The notes under the pieces are model-generated. The model ran no database searches. It saw only the letters and a list, made by a program, of their open reading frames with translations, and was not told the origin of the DNA. A stretch of 64,000 nucleotides of DNA, taken from Ornatilinea sp. (GTDB lineage Bacteria; Chloroflexota; Anaerolineae; Anaerolineales; Anaerolineaceae). The stretch spans positions 1 through 64,000 of the forward strand of contig JAHDQE010000013.1 in assembly GCA_018433975.1 (NCBI GenBank), read 5' to 3'. Below, one piece after another: positions 44,100 through 52,923 of the stretch. Position numbers and translations under genes: made by a program. Every line of letters begins with the position of its first letter. The stretch's first letter is position 1.

Positions 44100-44717
44100 A
44101 TGGTGCAAACTCAAACATTACCCCCTCACACCTCTTCCGAGACCGGCACGCTCCGTGCGTCTATTCTCGAGACCGCTGCCCGGCTGTTTGTGGCCCACGG
44201 CTATCATGGCGTTGGCATGCGCGATATCTCCCGCGAATCCGGTGCATCCAAAGCCCTGCTGTACTACCATTTCGACAACAAATCCGAGTTGTTCTTTGCC
44301 GTTCTGGTGGAGCATCTTGAAGCGGCCGCAAAGCTGTTGGAACAGGCCCATGCTTCCGGTTCAACCGCCCGCGCGCAGATCGAAGCCTTTCTACAGGCAA
44401 TTCTTCGCTGGCCGCCGGAAAAGCGGGCCATCATCTATCTCGCCAGGCAGGAAGCCAAACATCTCGACCCCGATACCTGCCGGCGTTTTCTGGCAGATTA
44501 CCACAGCCGCTTCCATAAACAAATTGAAGCCATCCTGCAGGACGGCATGGACCGCGGCGAGCTGACCTCACTGGACCCTTCCCTGGCTGCCCGGATGCTG
44601 TTAGGCATGGCACTGCCCATCCTCTATGCTGAAAACGATGCTCCACAAATTGAACCCGGAGCCGGGCTGGACGCCTTGCTACACATCTTCTTTGAGGGTC
44701 TAACTCAACATCCTTAA
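44100..44717 (+). CDS. TetR-family repressor
   Basis: 205 residues. The N-terminal helix-turn-helix is clear (TLRASILETAARLFVAHGYHGVGMRDISRESGASKALLYYHFDNKSELF). The remainder is the helical ligand and dimer domain, which is not conserved enough to name a ligand. It probably represses itself and the membrane-protein gene 34 bases downstream, since a consensus promoter with an overlapping 22-bp operator precedes it. The ATG is preceded by an AAAGAGA sequence rather than a strong ribosome-binding site. Confidence 0.9.
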   Translation: MVQTQTLPPHTSSETGTLRASILETAARLFVAHGYHGVGMRDISRESGASKALLYYHFDNKSELFFAVLVEHLEAAAKLLEQAHASGSTARAQIEAFLQAILRWPPEKRAIIYLARQEAKHLDPDTCRRFLADYHSRFHKQIEAILQDGMDRGELTSLDPSLAARMLLGMALPILYAENDAPQIEPGAGLDALLHIFFEGLTQHP

Positions 44718-44751
44718 TTTCTGAAACAATCAATAAACTCGGAGGTTCCTC

Positions 44752-45492
44752 TTGACTGAATCCATGCGAATGTGGATTGAAGTAATCTTTAATACGCTGT
44801 ACCTGGTCACAATCTGGGGGTTGGTAATCGCCATGCTGCGGCGCGAACCGGGTCTGCCGGAAGCTCACCGTCCACTGCGCCGCCTGCTGACCTGGGCATT
44901 TGTTCTGCTGGCCTTCGGCGATACCGGGCATGTCGGTTTTCGTATCCTGGCTTATCTCCAGGGTGACCTCTCCACCACCGTTAACCTGTTTGGTCATTCG
45001 GTTGGGCTGGTCGGGTTGGGTTCATTTTTCACAGCATACACTGTGACAATTTTTTACATGCTGGTGCTTTTAATGTGGAAGACCCGTTTCAAAAGACAAT
45101 TGGGCTCTTTTGGCTGGTTCCTGTTAGCCTCCGGTGTGGCCCGGTTGGTTATCATGGCTTTCCCCCAGAATCAATGGAGCAGTCTCGTGCCGCCTTTTGG
45201 TTGGTCTATGGCTCGCAACATTCCCCTTATGATACAGGGCCTCGGTGCAGCCGCACTGATCCTGCAGGATGCTGTCCGCACAAACGACCGCGTTTTTCAT
45301 GACATCGCCATTTGCATTTTAGCCTCCTACGTGTTCTACATTCCGGTCATCCTGTTTGTGCAGGTCGCCCCGCCGGTCGGGATGCTGATGATTCCCAAGA
45401 CTCTGGCCTATGTTGCCATCGCCATCATCGGATATCGCAGTCTGTTCCTGGCACCCACCCTTCGTCCGGCAGACGCCTCGCCGAAGAGCTAA
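44752..45492 (+). CDS. seven-helix membrane protein, unknown
   Basis: 246 residues with seven predicted membrane segments and no soluble domain. The start is TTG at 44752, with GGAGG six bases upstream. It is translated from the tetR transcript, so it is presumably the gene controlled by that repressor. A transporter or receptor-like role is possible, but no motif supports a name. Confidence 0.65.
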   Translation: MTESMRMWIEVIFNTLYLVTIWGLVIAMLRREPGLPEAHRPLRRLLTWAFVLLAFGDTGHVGFRILAYLQGDLSTTVNLFGHSVGLVGLGSFFTAYTVTIFYMLVLLMWKTRFKRQLGSFGWFLLASGVARLVIMAFPQNQWSSLVPPFGWSMARNIPLMIQGLGAAALILQDAVRTNDRVFHDIAICILASYVFYIPVILFVQVAPPVGMLMIPKTLAYVAIAIIGYRSLFLAPTLRPADASPKS

Positions 45493-45605
45493 CACTTCAC
45501 CTGTTTTATGCTGGACCGGTCTCCCAATAAGTCTAAGATCTTTACTTCCCGGCACACCGTCTCAGGATAACCCCGTCCAACACCGCCGCCTCAACTTTTA
45601 TTTTT

Positions 45606-45645
45606 ATGCCCCCGGATACTCAAAAATCCGGAGGCATTATTTATT
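45606..45645 (+). terminator. intrinsic terminator of the tetR operon
   Basis: ATGCCCCCGGAT at 45606-45617 pairs with ATCCGGAGGCAT at 45626-45637 with a single mismatch; TATTTATTT follows. The remainder of the gap to 45926 has no gene that I can see. Confidence 0.7.
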
Positions 45646-45898
45646 TCAAGCGCAAAACCCAACCAGCCGCCCCACTTCCGCTTGCAAACCTATACACTGC
45701 ATGGAATTGGGAATTTGGGCACGCTAGAATAACGATAGAGATAGCTTAATCAAAGCTTTTCTACGCCTAAAAATAACTCCGGTTAATCTCTCGTACAGTG
45801 AAGGGATTCGCTTAGAGTAATGCAGTCGCTATCTGGAAACAATTTAATAAAACTTTTCGCGGCCGGAACCTCCCCAAAAGACACAGCTTAAATGGCTC

Positions 45899-45912
45899 CG
45901 GCTGCGCAGCCG
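45899..45912. promoter_or_regulatory. 14-bp palindrome beside a ribosome-binding site
   Basis: CGGCTGCGCAGCCG is a perfect palindrome that ends two bases before the AAGGAG of the FAD oxidoreductase gene. It could be an operator or an mRNA hairpin affecting translation. Confidence 0.35.
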
Positions 45913-45926
45913 TAAAGGAGACAATC

Positions 45927-47129
45927 ATGGCAACAAATTTTGATTACTTAATCATCGGAGGCGGAATGACGGCCGCCTCAGCAGCCAGGGGAATCCGCGA
46001 AGTTGATCCCAAAGGTTCCATCGGCATGATCAGCGCTGAAGATCACCCCCCTTACAACCGTCCCCCACTGACTAAAAAGCTCTGGTATGGCAAATCCGAA
46101 GATACCATCTGGCGCAAACTTCCGGAGAAAAACCTCGAGCTCCTCCTTGGCCGCCGGGTCATTTCACTGGACCCTGCCCGGAAACAAGTACAGGACAATG
46201 CAAATCGTTCGTATGGATACAAAAAACTGCTGCTGGCAACGGGCGGCAGCCCGCGCCACCTGCCCTTTGCACCTGAAGAGACTCTGTATTTCCGCACTGT
46301 GGAAGATTACCACACCACCCGCAAATGGGCAGATCAGAACGCGCGCATCGGCGTGATTGGCGGTGGGTTCATTGGTTCCGAAATCGCAGCGGCACTGGCG
46401 TCGAATGGCGAGCAGTCCGTTACAATGGTTTTCCCGGAAATCGGGATTGGAGCCCGGGTCTACCCTGAAGACCTCTCCCGGTTTATCAACGAATATTATC
46501 GGGAAAAGGGCGTGCAGGTTAACCCCGGGATGGGAATTGAGGCCATTGACCACAAGGGCAGCGCCTTTATCTTGCGGGCAAAGGACGGACAGAGCGTGGA
46601 AGTGGATCACATTATTGCCGGGATCGGCCTTATCCCCAACACCAAACTGGCCGCGGCATCCGGCATTTCCATTGCCGGCCCGGACCAGGGCAGCGGCATC
46701 ATTGTGGACGAATACCTGCGTACCAACCAGCCTGATATTTACGCTGCCGGTGATGTGGCCTCTTTTTACAATTCTGCCCTCCAGCAGCGTATGCGGGCCG
46801 AGCATGAAGACAACGCCAACACCATGGGCAAAGCTGCCGGGATGAATATGGCCGGGCATGAAACCGCTTATAACCACCAGCCCTATTTCTACTCCGACCT
46901 GTTTGATCTGGGCTATGAAGCCGTGGGCCGGCTTGATCCTCGCCTGGAAACCTATTCCGACTGGAAAGAACCTTTTCAAAAAGGTGTGGTCTATTACCTT
47001 AAAGACCGCAAGGTGCGCGGTGTACTGCTCTGGAACACCTGGGATCAGGTGGATGCAGCCCGCGAATTGATCGCCGGAGGCCGCCTTTACACCGATTCTG
47101 AATTGAAGGGCTTGCTGCCCAAATCTTAA
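45927..47129 (+). CDS. FAD-dependent pyridine-nucleotide oxidoreductase
   Basis: 400 residues of the ferredoxin-reductase/rubredoxin-reductase-like flavoprotein family. An N-terminal FAD-binding Rossmann fold (YLIIGGGMTAASAARGIRE), LLATGGSPRHLP, a central NAD(P)H site (IGVIGGGFIGSEIAAALA) and IYAAGDVASF near residue 271 are all present. The C-terminal domain (about 310-395) is the AIF/ferredoxin-reductase C-domain. It should shuttle electrons from NAD(P)H to a ferredoxin or rubredoxin. GTAAAGGAGACAATC precedes the ATG. Confidence 0.85.
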   Translation: MATNFDYLIIGGGMTAASAARGIREVDPKGSIGMISAEDHPPYNRPPLTKKLWYGKSEDTIWRKLPEKNLELLLGRRVISLDPARKQVQDNANRSYGYKKLLLATGGSPRHLPFAPEETLYFRTVEDYHTTRKWADQNARIGVIGGGFIGSEIAAALASNGEQSVTMVFPEIGIGARVYPEDLSRFINEYYREKGVQVNPGMGIEAIDHKGSAFILRAKDGQSVEVDHIIAGIGLIPNTKLAAASGISIAGPDQGSGIIVDEYLRTNQPDIYAAGDVASFYNSALQQRMRAEHEDNANTMGKAAGMNMAGHETAYNHQPYFYSDLFDLGYEAVGRLDPRLETYSDWKEPFQKGVVYYLKDRKVRGVLLWNTWDQVDAARELIAGGRLYTDSELKGLLPKS

Positions 47130-47166
47130 CGCATCACAAAAGCCTTTCTACTGCTTTTTGCACTCA

Positions 47167-47206
47167 AGAAACTCAATTTTCCTTAAAAAATTGAGTTTCT
47201 GTCTTT
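47167..47206 (+). terminator. intrinsic terminator after FAD oxidoreductase
   Basis: AGAAACTCAATTTT at 47167-47180 pairs perfectly with AAAATTGAGTTTCT at 47187-47200, then GTCTTTTT. A 14-bp stem with a six-base loop. Confidence 0.9.
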
Positions 47207-47348
47207 TTCCTCCACGCTCAAATCCCCATAATCGCTTCTTTCCTCCTGCAATCCTATACACTTTGTGTCTTTATGTGGAAATGTACAAAGGAATAGATTA
47301 GAATTAGATTAATAAAAAACGAATTGTTCGCATCCCGGAGGTGAAGTC

Positions 47349-48143
47349 TTGAAAATTGTAACCTTGCTGACAGATTTCGGCGTGCGCGATGGCTACGTGG
47401 GGGTCATGAAGGGAGTCAGCTGGAATATTTGCCCCGATGCGCACATCGCCGATATCACCCACACGATTTCCCCGCAAAATGTACGCGAAGGTGCTCTGGT
47501 TTTGGCCCTCACCTACCATTATTATCCTGAAGACACCGTGCATGTGGCCGTCGTGGACCCCGGTGTGGGTACCCATCGCCGGGCGATCGCCGCCCGCATT
47601 GGCGATTATCAATTCGTGGCCCCTGATAACGGTCTGCTCTCCCCGGTGCTCGACCAGGCAGAAAACCAGGGCTGGCCGGTGAAGATCGTCGATCTGGTTC
47701 ATCCGCAATACTGGCTTCAGGATATCAGCCACGTCTTCCACGGTCGGGATATCTTCTCCCCGGTCGGTGCCCATCTGGCAGCCGGGGTGCCATTAGAGCA
47801 AGTCGGAGTGCCCATTGATGACCCCGTCCGTTTTAAACTGCCCCGGCCGCAGATCAAAACCGACTGTATTCTGGGTCAGGTCCTGTTACAGGATAATTAC
47901 GGCAATCTCTCTACCAATATTCCCCTCGCGGATCTGGAGAAACTCGACCCTGTCCGGCTCCGCATCCACATCGCCGGACAGGAGATCCGGGGCCTGCTCC
48001 CCTCCTTCGGCTTTGGAAAAGCGGGTGACCTGGTGGCTGTGCATGGCACCTTCGGCACCCTGGTTATCGCGCAGGTCAATGGCAGCGCAGCGGAACGGTT
48101 GGGCGTAGGGGTGGATGAACCTGTTGAAGTACTGTTCAACTGA
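47349..48143 (+). CDS. SAM hydroxide adenosyltransferase (DUF62)
   Basis: 264 residues. DUF62 enzymes hydrolyse S-adenosylmethionine to adenosine and methionine and share the fluorinase fold. The catalytic Asp, Arg and His can be placed in VVDPGVGTHRRAI (Asp and Arg) and VFHGRDIF (His). The start is TTG at 47349, with GGAGG seven bases upstream. It is the first gene of the unit with a second copy and an ECF transporter, so intracellular SAM turnover or salvage is implied. Confidence 0.85.
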   Translation: MKIVTLLTDFGVRDGYVGVMKGVSWNICPDAHIADITHTISPQNVREGALVLALTYHYYPEDTVHVAVVDPGVGTHRRAIAARIGDYQFVAPDNGLLSPVLDQAENQGWPVKIVDLVHPQYWLQDISHVFHGRDIFSPVGAHLAAGVPLEQVGVPIDDPVRFKLPRPQIKTDCILGQVLLQDNYGNLSTNIPLADLEKLDPVRLRIHIAGQEIRGLLPSFGFGKAGDLVAVHGTFGTLVIAQVNGSAAERLGVGVDEPVEVLFN

Positions 48144-48155
48144 TCGGAGAATACC

Positions 48156-48956
48156 ATGACCCGCATAATCAGTCTGACAACCGATTTTGGAACAGGCGAC
48201 TTTGGCGTGGGCGAGATGCTCGGCGTGATCTACAGCATCGCCGGAGATAACGTGCGCATTGCCGATCTGACTCACGACGTACCTCCCCAGAATGTTCTGG
48301 ATGCGGCCGTCATCCTGGGCCGCCATACTCCTTACTTCCCCCAAGATTCCGTCCACATTGTGGTTGTGGATCCCGGCGTGGGAACTCCCCGCCGGCCGAT
48401 TGCAGCTCGTCTGGGCAAACAGCTTTTCGTTGGACCCGATAATGGAGTTCTCACGCTGATGCTCCGCAATGCCCGCCGTGATGGGCAGCCCATTCAGGTC
48501 GTACATACCAACGAGCCGCAGTACTGGCTCAAAAACGTCAGTACTATTTTTCACGGGCGCGATATTTTTGCCGCAGTTGGAGCTCATCTGGCAGCGGGGG
48601 TTTCACTGGAAGAATTGGGCGAAATCATAGACGATCCCATACTGCTCGACCTGGATGAACCACGGGCTATCAAAGGCGGATGGGAAGGCGTGATCACCCG
48701 GGTAGATCACTTCGGCAACCTTGAAAGCAACATCGATGCGTCCCGGATTGCGGATATGGGCGCGGTGGACGTTCTGGTGGGCGGCGTAACTATCCACGGC
48801 CTGGTAGAAACTTTCGGAGAAGGCAAAGTTGGCGATCTGGTCGCCATGATCGACAGCTCCGGTGTGATTGCCGTCAGCGTGGTAAACGGCAGTGCTGCCG
48901 GGCATCTCAATGTATCGCAGGGCGACTCTTTCAAAATTATGGAGGCCCAATCCTGA
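48156..48956 (+). CDS. second SAM hydroxide adenosyltransferase (DUF62)
   Basis: 266 residues, the same family as its upstream neighbour and similar along the full length: VVDPGVGTPRRPIA and IFHGRDIF carry the catalytic Asp, Arg and His positions. The pair probably arose by tandem duplication; division of labour or heteromers are possible. It begins 12 bases after the first stop with GGAGA before the ATG. Confidence 0.85.
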   Translation: MTRIISLTTDFGTGDFGVGEMLGVIYSIAGDNVRIADLTHDVPPQNVLDAAVILGRHTPYFPQDSVHIVVVDPGVGTPRRPIAARLGKQLFVGPDNGVLTLMLRNARRDGQPIQVVHTNEPQYWLKNVSTIFHGRDIFAAVGAHLAAGVSLEELGEIIDDPILLDLDEPRAIKGGWEGVITRVDHFGNLESNIDASRIADMGAVDVLVGGVTIHGLVETFGEGKVGDLVAMIDSSGVIAVSVVNGSAAGHLNVSQGDSFKIMEAQS

Positions 48957-49012
48957 ACGTGAAAATATTGTAAAATGAAACTACCAAACCCACTATTCAG
49001 AGTTGCAATCTA

Positions 49013-50623
49013 ATGAACCAATCGTTGCCCCTCGTTGTTGAAAACCTCACCTTCCAATATCTCCGGCGGGATACGCCTGCCATCCAGGGATTAAATTTTT
49101 CCATGGCACCCGGCGAAATCTTGTTGATAGCCGGTTCAAGCGGGTGCGGAAAGACTACCCTGATGCGTTGCATCAACGGTCTCATTCCAGTAACCTATCA
49201 CGGAAAGATGGAAGGGGAGATCTACATCTTCGGCCACTCGGTGCGTAAGATGAGCATGGCAGAAATTTCCGACCAGATCGGGACCGTCCTGCAGGACCCC
49301 GAACGGCAGATCGTTGCCAGTTATGTCTTCAATGAAATCGCTTTTGGACTGGAGAATCTGGGACTGCCTCGTGAAGAGATTTATCAACGGGTGAATGAGG
49401 TCATGGCCTATCTCAACATCGAGTTCCTCAAAGAACGCGAAACCTTCCAACTTTCCGGTGGCGAAAAGCAGAAAGTCGCTGTAGCCGGTGTCCTGGCCAT
49501 GCGTCCCAGGATTCTGCTGCTGGATGAACCCCTGGCAAGTCTGGATCCCGTTTCAGCCCAGGAGGCGCTTCAGCTCTTCCGCCGGCTGGCGGACGACGGT
49601 ATTTCCATTGTGCTGGTCGAGCACCGCGTGGAGGACGTGATGTCCATCCATCCCGACCAGGTCATGTACATACAGGATGGCCGGCAAATGTATTTCGGTG
49701 ATTTGCCGGGATTACTGAATAAAGTGGATCACTCCCAGATCAAACTCCCGGCGCAAGTCATCATGGAGCGTGCTCGGGAAGAACCGGCCCCGGTATTCCA
49801 CTCCGGTCTGCCGCAAAAGGGCACGGAACCCCTGATCGATTTTAAGAACGTTCATTTCCGTTACAAGGAAGACTTTCCGGAAGTGCTGCATGATGTTAAC
49901 TTCACCGTCCACACAGGCGATGTCATCGCCATTCTGGGGCATAATGGCGCGGGCAAAACCACCCTGGTCAAACACGCGCTGGGACTTCTCAAACCCACCA
50001 GCGGCGCGGTCAGATTGCAGGGAAAAGATACCCAAAAGACCTCCATTGCCGAGAATGCCCACACCATTGGTTACGTGTTTCAAAGCCCTTCCCAGATGCT
50101 CTTCGCTCAGACGGTCCGGGAAGAGCTCGCTTTTGGCCCGTTGAATCTGGGACATTCCAAAGAACAGACCGAAAAAGATGTCAGCTGGGCAATCGAAACC
50201 GTTCATCTGAAATCGGAGATGAACATGCCCCCCCTGGCGTTGTCCTTCGGCCAGCAGAAGCGCATCAGCATTGCCGCGATCCTGGCAATGCGTTCGCGTA
50301 TTTTGATGATGGATGAACCCACTGCCGGCCAGGATTATTGGAACTATATGTCGTTCATGGATGCCATTTTGCAGATGCCGGGTTTTGAAGCCATTCTGTT
50401 CATCACTCACGATGTAGACCTGGCAGTAGTATATGCCAACCGCGTGCTGTTGATTGACAATGGCCGCATCATGGCGGATGGTCCTCCAGAGAAAGTTCTG
50501 GCTGACGAGGAACTTCTCAGAAGCTGCCGGGTGCTGCCTACCTCATTACTTCGGTTGAACCTGGAGCTGCTGCCTCAAACCGGGAAGTTCATGCGGGCGG
50601 AAGCTCTGGCTCATCAGTGTTGA
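49013..50623 (+). CDS. fused ECF transporter ATPase (EcfA-EcfA')
   Basis: 536 residues in two complete ABC domains. Domain 1 (about 1-245): Walker A AGSSGCGKTTL, signature LSGGEKQK, Walker B ILLLDEPLASLD. Domain 2 (about 270-510): GHNGAGKTTL, signature LSFGQQKR, ILMMDEPTAGQD. In most bacteria these are two proteins; here they are one chain. It drives uptake together with the EcfT protein and the S component encoded next. Confidence 0.92.
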   Translation: MNQSLPLVVENLTFQYLRRDTPAIQGLNFSMAPGEILLIAGSSGCGKTTLMRCINGLIPVTYHGKMEGEIYIFGHSVRKMSMAEISDQIGTVLQDPERQIVASYVFNEIAFGLENLGLPREEIYQRVNEVMAYLNIEFLKERETFQLSGGEKQKVAVAGVLAMRPRILLLDEPLASLDPVSAQEALQLFRRLADDGISIVLVEHRVEDVMSIHPDQVMYIQDGRQMYFGDLPGLLNKVDHSQIKLPAQVIMERAREEPAPVFHSGLPQKGTEPLIDFKNVHFRYKEDFPEVLHDVNFTVHTGDVIAILGHNGAGKTTLVKHALGLLKPTSGAVRLQGKDTQKTSIAENAHTIGYVFQSPSQMLFAQTVREELAFGPLNLGHSKEQTEKDVSWAIETVHLKSEMNMPPLALSFGQQKRISIAAILAMRSRILMMDEPTAGQDYWNYMSFMDAILQMPGFEAILFITHDVDLAVVYANRVLLIDNGRIMADGPPEKVLADEELLRSCRVLPTSLLRLNLELLPQTGKFMRAEALAHQC

Positions 50624-50681
50624 AGCGCGACCGCTTCACACCGTGTCCTATTTTTTGTTATTTAGAAGGAGGCAAACTATT

Positions 50682-51233
50682 ATGGAAGAAAAGAAATCAC
50701 TTTGGTCCTTTGGGACCCGGCAGGTGGTCTTTGCGGCCATCGGTGCAGCCCTGTATGGCGTACTGTCTTTCGTGTTTAACTTTCTACAGCTTCCGGCTTC
50801 AGGCAATGTCGCCTTCCGGCCGGCCGTTGTCATTCCACTCTTCTTTGGGGTGGCCTTCGGCCCCATTGTAGGTTTCATCACCGGTATACTGGGCAATATC
50901 ATCGGCGACCTGCTCTCCGGATATGGTTTCTGGATCTGGTGGGACCTCGGTAATGGGCTGATCGGTCTGGTAGCCGGACTGTGCGCCGGGATGATGGTGG
51001 ATTACAAAAGCGTCAAAGACATCGTTATCGCCGAAATCTTCGTAGTATTGGGCTGCGCAGTGGGCATGTTTGTCGCGTCCCTCTCCGAAATGTGGGTCTC
51101 TGGTCTGGATTTTGCCACCGCGATGGCCACCAATTTTGTACCCGCTTTTGTCACCAATATTATCAACGGTCTGGTACTGACTCCCTTACTGATGATTGCT
51201 TACAGTGCGATCCGCGGTCGGTCAGGACGGTAA
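50682..51233 (+). CDS. ECF transporter substrate-binding S component
   Basis: 183 residues with six membrane helices. The N-terminal part (RQVVFAAIGAALYGVLSFV) and the FGPIVGFITGILGNIIGDL segment are typical S-component features that bind the substrate and contact EcfT. The ligand cannot be assigned; by position a SAM-linked or methionine-related compound is possible. The frame opens at 50643, but AAGGAGG stands before ATG 50682. A perfect palindrome follows its stop. Confidence 0.85.
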   Translation: MEEKKSLWSFGTRQVVFAAIGAALYGVLSFVFNFLQLPASGNVAFRPAVVIPLFFGVAFGPIVGFITGILGNIIGDLLSGYGFWIWWDLGNGLIGLVAGLCAGMMVDYKSVKDIVIAEIFVVLGCAVGMFVASLSEMWVSGLDFATAMATNFVPAFVTNIINGLVLTPLLMIAYSAIRGRSGR

Positions 51234-51242
51234 TACAATGTT

Positions 51243-51276
51243 CCGTGTCAGGGCGAAGGCCTTCGCCCTGACACGG
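51243..51276 (+). repeat. 34-bp perfect palindrome between S and T genes
   Basis: Bases 51243-51259 are the exact reverse complement of 51260-51276. It can form a 15-bp stem with a four-base loop in the mRNA. No T-run follows (CTTTCC), so it is not a normal terminator. It may stabilise or partly terminate the transcript between the S and T genes. Confidence 0.7.
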
Positions 51277-51307
51277 CTTTCCAAATTTACGAAACAGGAC
51301 ACATACG

Positions 51308-52159
51308 ATGATCGTCACTTTTGGATATCGCCCCCGCGAAAGCATTGTGGAAAAGTTCGATCCGCGGGCGCGTTGGATCTTCTCCATCCTATCTCTTTTT
51401 ACCATTGTCAACTTCTGGGATATCCGTTTCCTGCTGTACTTCATGGTCGTATCTCTGGTACAGTACCGGCTCACCCGCCTGACCTGGAAAGAGACCCGCC
51501 GCGCCTGGATGTTCATCTTTTTCCTGATGTTTGTGATGATCTTCATCAATACCATCATCACCAGCGCCGGCACCATCAGTGATGTCATCCGCGAACCCCA
51601 TGTCATTCTGGAATTCTACAGGCCCTTCCATTTTGCCCTCAGCATTGAGCGCCTGTGGTTCGCGCTGACTCAAATCGTCCGCATCCTTGCCATTACCTCT
51701 CTGTTCCTTGTCATTCCCTTCACCATGGATCCGCGCCGGTACGGCGTAACCTTTAAAGGTCTTGGGTTCGGCGACAAGCTGGCTTTCACCATGGACCTGG
51801 CATTTCGCTTTGTGCCCACCCTGGCAAGGGATTTCTCCATTACTCTGGACGCGCAGAAGGCACGCGGTTATGAGTTGGAAAAATTTGACGGCAATATTTT
51901 TAAAAAGATTGCCCGGATGGCCCCTCTTTTGATCCCGGTCACAATGAACTCTCTGCTCAGCGGTGAGGACATGGTAAACGCGATGGATTTGCGCAGTTTC
52001 AGCTCCGGAGAAAAGCGCACCTGGCTGCATACTTTGCAGTACCAGCCCCGTGATTACGTCCTGATTGCCTACAGTGTGGTCATGCTGGTCGTATCTTTTA
52101 TTCTGCCGCACTACTTTGGCATTGGCAATTTTTGGATGCCGGATTTTCTGCTCCCCTGA
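51308..52159 (+). CDS. ecfT: ECF transporter transmembrane T component
   Basis: 283 residues with about five membrane helices. The cytoplasmic coupling helices are recognisable: AQKARGYELEKF with the first ARG-type motif and VNAMDLRSFSSG at the position of the second. The EcfT protein couples ATP hydrolysis by the fused EcfA-EcfA' to the S component. It lies 74 bases after the S component and completes the transporter. Confidence 0.9.
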   Translation: MIVTFGYRPRESIVEKFDPRARWIFSILSLFTIVNFWDIRFLLYFMVVSLVQYRLTRLTWKETRRAWMFIFFLMFVMIFINTIITSAGTISDVIREPHVILEFYRPFHFALSIERLWFALTQIVRILAITSLFLVIPFTMDPRRYGVTFKGLGFGDKLAFTMDLAFRFVPTLARDFSITLDAQKARGYELEKFDGNIFKKIARMAPLLIPVTMNSLLSGEDMVNAMDLRSFSSGEKRTWLHTLQYQPRDYVLIAYSVVMLVVSFILPHYFGIGNFWMPDFLLP

Positions 52160-52361
52160 ATATCCTTCCAATTCAACTGCGCACTTCACCCACAATTTCA
52201 CCCGAATGAGCGGGAATGCTTGTTAACTTCCTGTAAAGCCATCCCCTTTCAAAATCCTGTACACTGTTCATACAGATCATTCTGGATCATATTAACCACT
52301 TTTCCGGATTTTTGAAGCAGAGCCTGCAAAACCATTACACACAAAAGAAAGGGAACATCAC

Positions 52362-52754
52362 ATGAACACAACAAAGGTCGCGCACTTCCCCTCCAGCACT
52401 ACGCTGACAATACTTACCCTGCTGCTGGTATTACTCTTCCTGATGGTTAATCCATCGATTGCTTTTGCAGGCACGAAACCCCCTCCTCCCAGTACCCGTA
52501 CCACAGTAGAACGTGAAGCCTCTTCCTGCACGTTTAAGTATGTCGGGGATAACGCGGAGACCTGCTCCGGCTATTCCGGCTTCCCCTGCACCTGCACCAT
52601 CAACTGCCCTACCTGTCTGCAGGAAGACGAAACCTGCACCGGGCTTTCCGTCGCGACGATCAATAGTATCTGCGGAAATTCCGGCTGGCAGGAAGCCGAC
52701 CGCTATGTGCAGTGGCACTACTATACCGTTGTAAAGTACCGAAGAGCCCTGTAG
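52362..52754 (+). CDS. secreted eight-cysteine small protein
   Basis: 130 residues. A hydrophobic signal peptide (about 1-36, ending in IAFAG) is followed by a mature peptide of about 94 residues with eight cysteines (SSCTF, ETCSG, FPCTCTINCPTC, ETCTG, SICGN), which suggests four disulfides. I know no family. The gene stands alone with its own terminator, and AAAGGGAACATCAC precedes the ATG. Roles as a surface or defensive peptide are possible but unproved. Confidence 0.65.
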   Translation: MNTTKVAHFPSSTTLTILTLLLVLLFLMVNPSIAFAGTKPPPPSTRTTVEREASSCTFKYVGDNAETCSGYSGFPCTCTINCPTCLQEDETCTGLSVATINSICGNSGWQEADRYVQWHYYTVVKYRRAL

Positions 52755-52778
52755 ACGGGTTGGTTACATTTTAAAACA

Positions 52779-52815
52779 ACATCCTCGGCGTCAGAATACC
52801 CGAGGATGTCTACTT
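52779..52815. terminator. terminator between convergent genes
   Basis: ACATCCTCGG at 52779-52788 and CCGAGGATGT at 52800-52809 form a perfect 10-bp stem; CTACTTTTAA follows. It separates the cysteine-rich protein gene from the convergent aspartokinase gene. Confidence 0.75.
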
Positions 52816-52923
52816 TTAACATCAGAAATTGCGGTAACCCCTGCATCCTATAACGCTATACGTATCATGCCGAGTCTACCGGACGAAGCATTTTTACCGC
52901 ATTACCAGACTGATGAACTCTCT

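Noticed and set aside
47200..47348. SAM riboswitch before the DUF62 genes
   Set aside because: No conserved SAM-I/II/III core or terminator structure is visible in the 150 bases before the start.
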